Assembly: GCA_035547895.1 (NCBI GenBank)
Contig: DASZTT010000179.1
Location: forward strand, 1 to 8,952
DNA from: 66-474 sp035547895
GTDB taxonomy: Bacteria; Pseudomonadota; Gammaproteobacteria; Xanthomonadales; Rhodanobacteraceae
Direction: 5' to 3'
DNA: 8,952 bases
Numbering within the stretch: the stretch's first letter is position 1; every line of letters begins with the position of its first letter. Of this stretch, positions 5,957 through 8,952 are shown piece after piece. The notes beneath the pieces were generated by a model. That model was given only the letters and a program-made list of their open reading frames with translations. It was not told the DNA's origin and did no database searches. The translations under genes and the position numbers were made by a program.

Positions 5957-6603
5957 GTGTGCGGCTCCTCGGCCGGGTCGGGCACGGACCGTGGCGCGGA
6001 CGGTGCGGCCGCGGACATCTTCACCATGCGCACGCGGCCCGCGGCGCGGGTCGCCGACTGCGCGGCCGGATTCTGGTGCTTGGAGAACGTGCGCACGCGC
6101 AGCGCCAGCACCACCGCCGCGACCAGGCCGACCGTCAGGATCAGGGCCGCGATCTCGAACGGCAGCAGGAAATGCGTGAACAGCGCGGTGCCCAGCCATT
6201 CGACGTTCGAGGTGCCGGCCGGATTCGGCCCGGCCTGCACGTTGAAGGCGCGCACGCCGATGATCCCGAGCATCTCGATCAGCATGATCACCGCGGCGCC
6301 GATGCCGGCCGGGAGATACTTCGTGAAGCCCTCGCGCAGCGGTTCGAGGTCGATGTCCAGCATCATCACCACGAACAGGAACAGCACCATCACCGCGCCG
6401 ACGTACACCACGACCAATGCCAGCCCGAGGAATTCGGCCTCGACCAGCACCCAAAGGCAGGCGGTCGAGAAAAACGTCAGCACCAGCGCCAGCACGCCGT
6501 GCACGGTGTTCTTCACCGACACCACCGCCAGCGCGGCACCCACCGCGACCACGGCGAAGGCGATGAAGCAGACCATCTGGAAGATCGAATGGGTCATGGG
6601 CAT
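5953..6603 (-). CDS. nuoJ: NADH-quinone oxidoreductase subunit J (complex I)
   Basis: A 216-residue membrane subunit of complex I, located next to NuoK, A and H near the quinone chamber. The conserved block VEAEFLGLALVVVYVGAVMV (54-73), followed by LFLFVVMMLD, holds the glutamate and the third helix that switches between alpha and pi-bulge forms during turnover in the family. The hydrophilic C-terminal tail (about 170-216) includes RVRMVKM. The start is uncertain: the ATG at 6603 shares a base with the nuoI stop (TGATG), a GTG at 6606 would give a 4-base GTGA overlap and one more residue, and an ATG at 6597 would give two fewer. No clear ribosome binding site favours any of them, so translation is probably coupled to nuoI. 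The end overlaps nuoK by four bases. Confidence 0.95.
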   Translation of the reverse strand: MPMTHSIFQMVCFIAFAVVAVGAALAVVSVKNTVHGVLALVLTFFSTACLWVLVEAEFLGLALVVVYVGAVMVLFLFVVMMLDIDLEPLREGFTKYLPAGIGAAVIMLIEMLGIIGVRAFNVQAGPNPAGTSNVEWLGTALFTHFLLPFEIAALILTVGLVAAVVLALRVRTFSKHQNPAAQSATRAAGRVRMVKMSAAAPSAPRSVPDPAEEPHT

Positions 6604-7094
6604 CACCGGTAAGCGGCGTCGACCGCGCGATTGGCCGCGATGGATTGCTCGAAGCGGTCACCCATCGCCAGCAGTTGCGGCTTGGTGATGATGTTCTCGC
6701 CGCGGCGTTCCATGTGGTACTCCAGGATGTCGGTCAGCACGATCGAATCGACCGGGCAGCTTTCCTCGCAGAAGCCGCAATAGATGCACTTGAACAGGTC
6801 GATGTCGTAGCGCGTGGTGCGGCGCTGGCCGTCCGATGCGCGCGGCGCGGAGTCGATGGTGATCGCCAGCGCCGGGCACACCGCCTCGCACAGCTTGCAC
6901 GCGATGCAGCGTTCCTCGCCGTTCGGATAGCGGCGCAGCGCGTGCAGCCCGCGAAAGCGCACCGAGCGCGGGATGGTTTCCATCGGGAAGTACATCGTGT
7001 ACTTCGGCTTGAACATGTACTTCAAGGTCAGCCACAGGCCGGACGCGAGTTCCAGCAGCAGCAGGCTCTTGAGATATCCAACGATCCTTTTCAT
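6603..7094 (-). CDS. nuoI: NADH-quinone oxidoreductase subunit I, 2[4Fe-4S] ferredoxin-type (complex I)
   Basis: A 163-residue iron-sulfur protein of the peripheral arm. It holds clusters N6a and N6b, which pass electrons from NuoG towards cluster N2 and quinone. Two complete ferredoxin motifs are visible: Cys63, 66, 69 and 73 in CIACKLCEAVCP, and Cys103, 106, 109 and 113 in CIYCGFCEESCP. The N-terminal amphipathic stretch (about 1-30) docks on the membrane in the family, and KPKYTMYFPMETIPRSVRFR is characteristic. The ATG at 7094 is one base after the nuoH stop, with AGGG (7105-7102) seven bases upstream. Its TGA overlaps the start of nuoJ. Confidence 0.97.
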   Translation of the reverse strand: MKRIVGYLKSLLLLELASGLWLTLKYMFKPKYTMYFPMETIPRSVRFRGLHALRRYPNGEERCIACKLCEAVCPALAITIDSAPRASDGQRRTTRYDIDLFKCIYCGFCEESCPVDSIVLTDILEYHMERRGENIITKPQLLAMGDRFEQSIAANRAVDAAYR

Positions 7095-7095
7095 C

Positions 7096-8124
7096 TCAAT
7101 GCCCTATGGTCACCACGTTGAAGTACTTGAAGACGCCCGCCACGAAGATCCACACGATCGAAATCGGAATGAACACCTTCCAGCCGAGCCGCATGATCTG
7201 GTCGTAGCGGTAGCGCGGAAAGGTCGCGCGCAGCCACAGCAGCGACGTGGCGAACACGAAGAATTTCAGGATCAGCCACCACCAGCCCGGCTGCGAGAAC
7301 CAGCCGAGATGCCAACCCTGGAACGGACTGAGCCAGCCGCCCATGAACAGGATCGGCGCGATGAACGACAACAGGATCATGTTGGCGTACTCGGCCAGGA
7401 AGAACAGCGCGAATGCCGAACCCGAATACTCGACGTGAAAGCCGGCGACGATTTCGGATTCGCCCTCGGCCACGTCGAACGGCAGGCGGTTGGTCTCGGC
7501 CACACCGGAGATGTAGAACACGAAGAACATCGGCAGCAGCGGCAGCCAGAACCAGTCGAACAGGCCTTTGCCGCCCGCCTGCGCCTCGACGATGGCGGTG
7601 AAGTTGAGGCTGCCGGCCAGGATCAGCACGCACACCAGCGCCATGCCGATGCAGATTTCATAGGAAATCATCTGCGCGGCCGAACGCATCGCGCCGAGCA
7701 GGGCATAGCGCGAGTTCGATGCCCAGCCGGCCAGGATGATGCCGTACACGCCGAGCGAGGTCATCGCCAGCAGGAACAACACGCCCGCATTCGCGTTGGA
7801 AAGCACCACGCCATGGTCGAACGGCACGATCGCCCACACCGCCAGCGCCGGGATCACCGACAGCAGCGGCGCGGTGAAATACAGGAAGCGATTGGCGTTG
7901 GTCGGGATGATGATCTCCTTGATCAGGAGCTTCACCACGTCGGCGAACGCCTGCAGCAGGCCGAACGGGCCTATCTTGTTCGGCCCGATGCGCACGTGCA
8001 TCCAGCCGATCACTTTGCGTTCCCACCATACGTACATCGCCACCGCGATGATCAGCGGCACCGCGATGACGAGGATCTTCACCAGCGTCCACAGGAAGAT
8101 CATCGGATCGGAGGACAGGCTCAT
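7096..8124 (-). CDS. nuoH: NADH-quinone oxidoreductase subunit H (complex I, quinone-chamber subunit)
   Basis: A 342-residue membrane protein with about eight helices in the family; E. coli NuoH has 325. It joins the peripheral and membrane arms and forms much of the ubiquinone-binding chamber. Conserved parts are visible: WWERKVIGWMHVRIGPNKIG (33-52), GWASNSRYALLGAMRSAAQM (133-152) followed by ISYE with Glu156, the acidic loop AETNRLPFDVAEGESEIVAG (209-228), and LRATFPRYRYDQIMRLGWK (298-316). The frame stays open upstream to 8208, but the ATG at 8124 is the right start: it gives the family N-terminus MSLSSDPMIF and overlaps the nuoG stop as ATGA (8124-8121). The ribosome binding site is weak, which fits coupling to nuoG. 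Confidence 0.97.
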   Translation of the reverse strand: MSLSSDPMIFLWTLVKILVIAVPLIIAVAMYVWWERKVIGWMHVRIGPNKIGPFGLLQAFADVVKLLIKEIIIPTNANRFLYFTAPLLSVIPALAVWAIVPFDHGVVLSNANAGVLFLLAMTSLGVYGIILAGWASNSRYALLGAMRSAAQMISYEICIGMALVCVLILAGSLNFTAIVEAQAGGKGLFDWFWLPLLPMFFVFYISGVAETNRLPFDVAEGESEIVAGFHVEYSGSAFALFFLAEYANMILLSFIAPILFMGGWLSPFQGWHLGWFSQPGWWWLILKFFVFATSLLWLRATFPRYRYDQIMRLGWKVFIPISIVWIFVAGVFKYFNVVTIGH

Positions 8125-8952
8125 GCGGTCACCGCCTTGATGGTGAGTTCGGCGCCGTGCGGCGGCAGCGACGCGGTCGCGGCGTGGCCCGCCTCGATCC
8201 ATGCGCATCCGTTCGGCACCGCGGCATCGACGACGACCGGCAGGACCGTGCCCCCGACGTCCGCTTTCGCGCCGGTGATCACGCCCAGCATGCGTGCGGT
8301 ATCCGCGTTGACGCGCACGGCCGGGGCACGGTTCAGTGGGTGCGCCTGCAGCGCCTTGGCACGCCGCACCACCGCGTCGGTGCGATAGATGCCGACGGTG
8401 GCGACGCGCGTGAGCTTGCCCTGCGCGGCGGCCGCGCGCGGGGCCAGACCGCCGGCTTTCGCAGCGACAGGTGCGCCGACGCGATCGGCGATGCGCGCAT
8501 GCACAGCGGCCAGCTCGACGAAATCGAAACCGGCGATGCCGAGCGCCGCACCCAGTGCACGCAATACCTTCCAGCCCGGCCGCGCATCGCCCGGCAATAC
8601 CGAACCCGCCGCGACCTTCTGCACGATGCCGTCGGCATTCACGTAGGTGCCGTCGATCTCCGGCGGCAAGCCCAGGGGCAGCACCGCATCGGCCGTGCGC
8701 CTGACGCCCTCGCAGGCGTACGCGCCGGCATGCACGTAGAACCCCGCGCCCTCGCGCGCCTTGTCGTAGGCCGCGGGAGAGAACGCGTCCTGCGAACCGG
8801 CCTGCCAGGTGATCAGCGCCTTCGGCGCCTTGTCGAGGATCGCCTTCGCGCCACCCTCCGACTGCGCGCCGACACGCGCGAGGCCCACGGCATTCGCACC
8901 GGACGGCAATTCGTTGTACGCGCTGCCGGTCGCCTCGGCGATGCCGCGCGCC
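8121..8952 (-). CDS. nuoG: NADH-quinone oxidoreductase subunit G (complex I), C-terminal part only
   Basis: The last 276 residues are visible; the 5' part, with the ferredoxin domain and iron-sulfur motifs, lies beyond the right edge. What remains belongs to the molybdopterin-oxidoreductase-like domain of NuoG. The signs are LGLPPEIDGTYVNADGIVQ (about visible residues 93-111), a form of the family pattern E-x-x-G-T-(F/Y)-x-N-x-(E/D)-G, then PGDARPGWKVLRALG, and near the end LPVVVDAAVPNGCAWIEAGH. In the family this domain binds no molybdenum cofactor and serves as a scaffold. The open frame continues to the edge without a start; the TTG at 8909 is an internal Leu codon. It ends in TGA overlapping the nuoH ATG. 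It is rich in Ala and less conserved than its neighbours, as is usual for NuoG. Confidence 0.93.
   Translation of the reverse strand, partial: ARGIAEATGSAYNELPSGANAVGLARVGAQSEGGAKAILDKAPKALITWQAGSQDAFSPAAYDKAREGAGFYVHAGAYACEGVRRTADAVLPLGLPPEIDGTYVNADGIVQKVAAGSVLPGDARPGWKVLRALGAALGIAGFDFVELAAVHARIADRVGAPVAAKAGGLAPRAAAAQGKLTRVATVGIYRTDAVVRRAKALQAHPLNRAPAVRVNADTARMLGVITGAKADVGGTVLPVVVDAAVPNGCAWIEAGHAATASLPPHGAELTIKAVTA

Noticed and set aside
8124..8208. Upstream extension of nuoH to 8208
   Set aside because: The extension lies inside nuoG, is rich in Arg and does not look like NuoH. The ATG at 8124 gives the family N-terminus and an ATGA overlap with nuoG.
1..8952. CRISPR array, insertion sequence, phage or defence genes
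   Set aside because: I saw no spaced direct repeats, no terminal inverted repeats, and no transposase or integrase. Gene order and composition are uniform and match a conserved core operon.

Overview
The window is a piece of the main chromosome of a GC-rich gammaproteobacterium, most likely a member of the Xanthomonadales/Lysobacterales (Xanthomonas, Lysobacter, Rhodanobacter or Dyella type). The basis is the strong GC bias, the protein sequences, and the order of a complete distal nuo operon followed by an initiator tRNA and the start of a rimP-like gene. I cannot fix the genus from sequence alone. Every gene is on the minus strand, so transcription runs from high to low coordinates.

From 8952 down to 449 lies the distal two thirds of the operon for respiratory complex I (NADH:quinone oxidoreductase, NDH-1): nuoG (C-terminal part only), nuoH, nuoI, nuoJ, nuoK, nuoL, nuoM, nuoN. 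NuoG and NuoI belong to the peripheral arm, which carries electrons through iron-sulfur clusters. NuoH is the quinone-chamber subunit that joins this arm to the membrane. NuoJ, K, L, M and N form the membrane arm; L, M and N are the three antiporter-like proton-pumping subunits. All key charged residues and both ferredoxin motifs of NuoI are present, so the visible complex looks functional. nuoA-F are expected beyond the right edge. Gene joints from G to K are tight (ATGA or TGATG overlaps, or a 1-base gap). The K-L, L-M and M-N joints have spacers of 92, 31 and 75 bases, each crossed by a short open frame that links the neighbouring genes.

The non-nuo part (448 to 1) holds a plausible intrinsic terminator for nuo (358-390), a sigma70-like promoter (289-261), an initiator tRNA-fMet (247-171), a trailer with an 8-bp hairpin, a clear intrinsic terminator (87-61), and the first 41 bases of a gene that is probably rimP. 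This matches the metY-rimP-nusA-infB arrangement known from Escherichia coli. The terminator ends only about 20 bases before the rimP start, so it may act as an attenuator between the tRNA and the translation-factor genes.

This is a conserved housekeeping locus. I found no mobile element, CRISPR array, phage gene, defence system or evidently new multi-gene system. The points worth a second look are small: the bridging short ORFs, the tRNA-to-rimP attenuator arrangement, the U1-U72 mismatch in the initiator tRNA, and a histidine-rich loop in NuoL.
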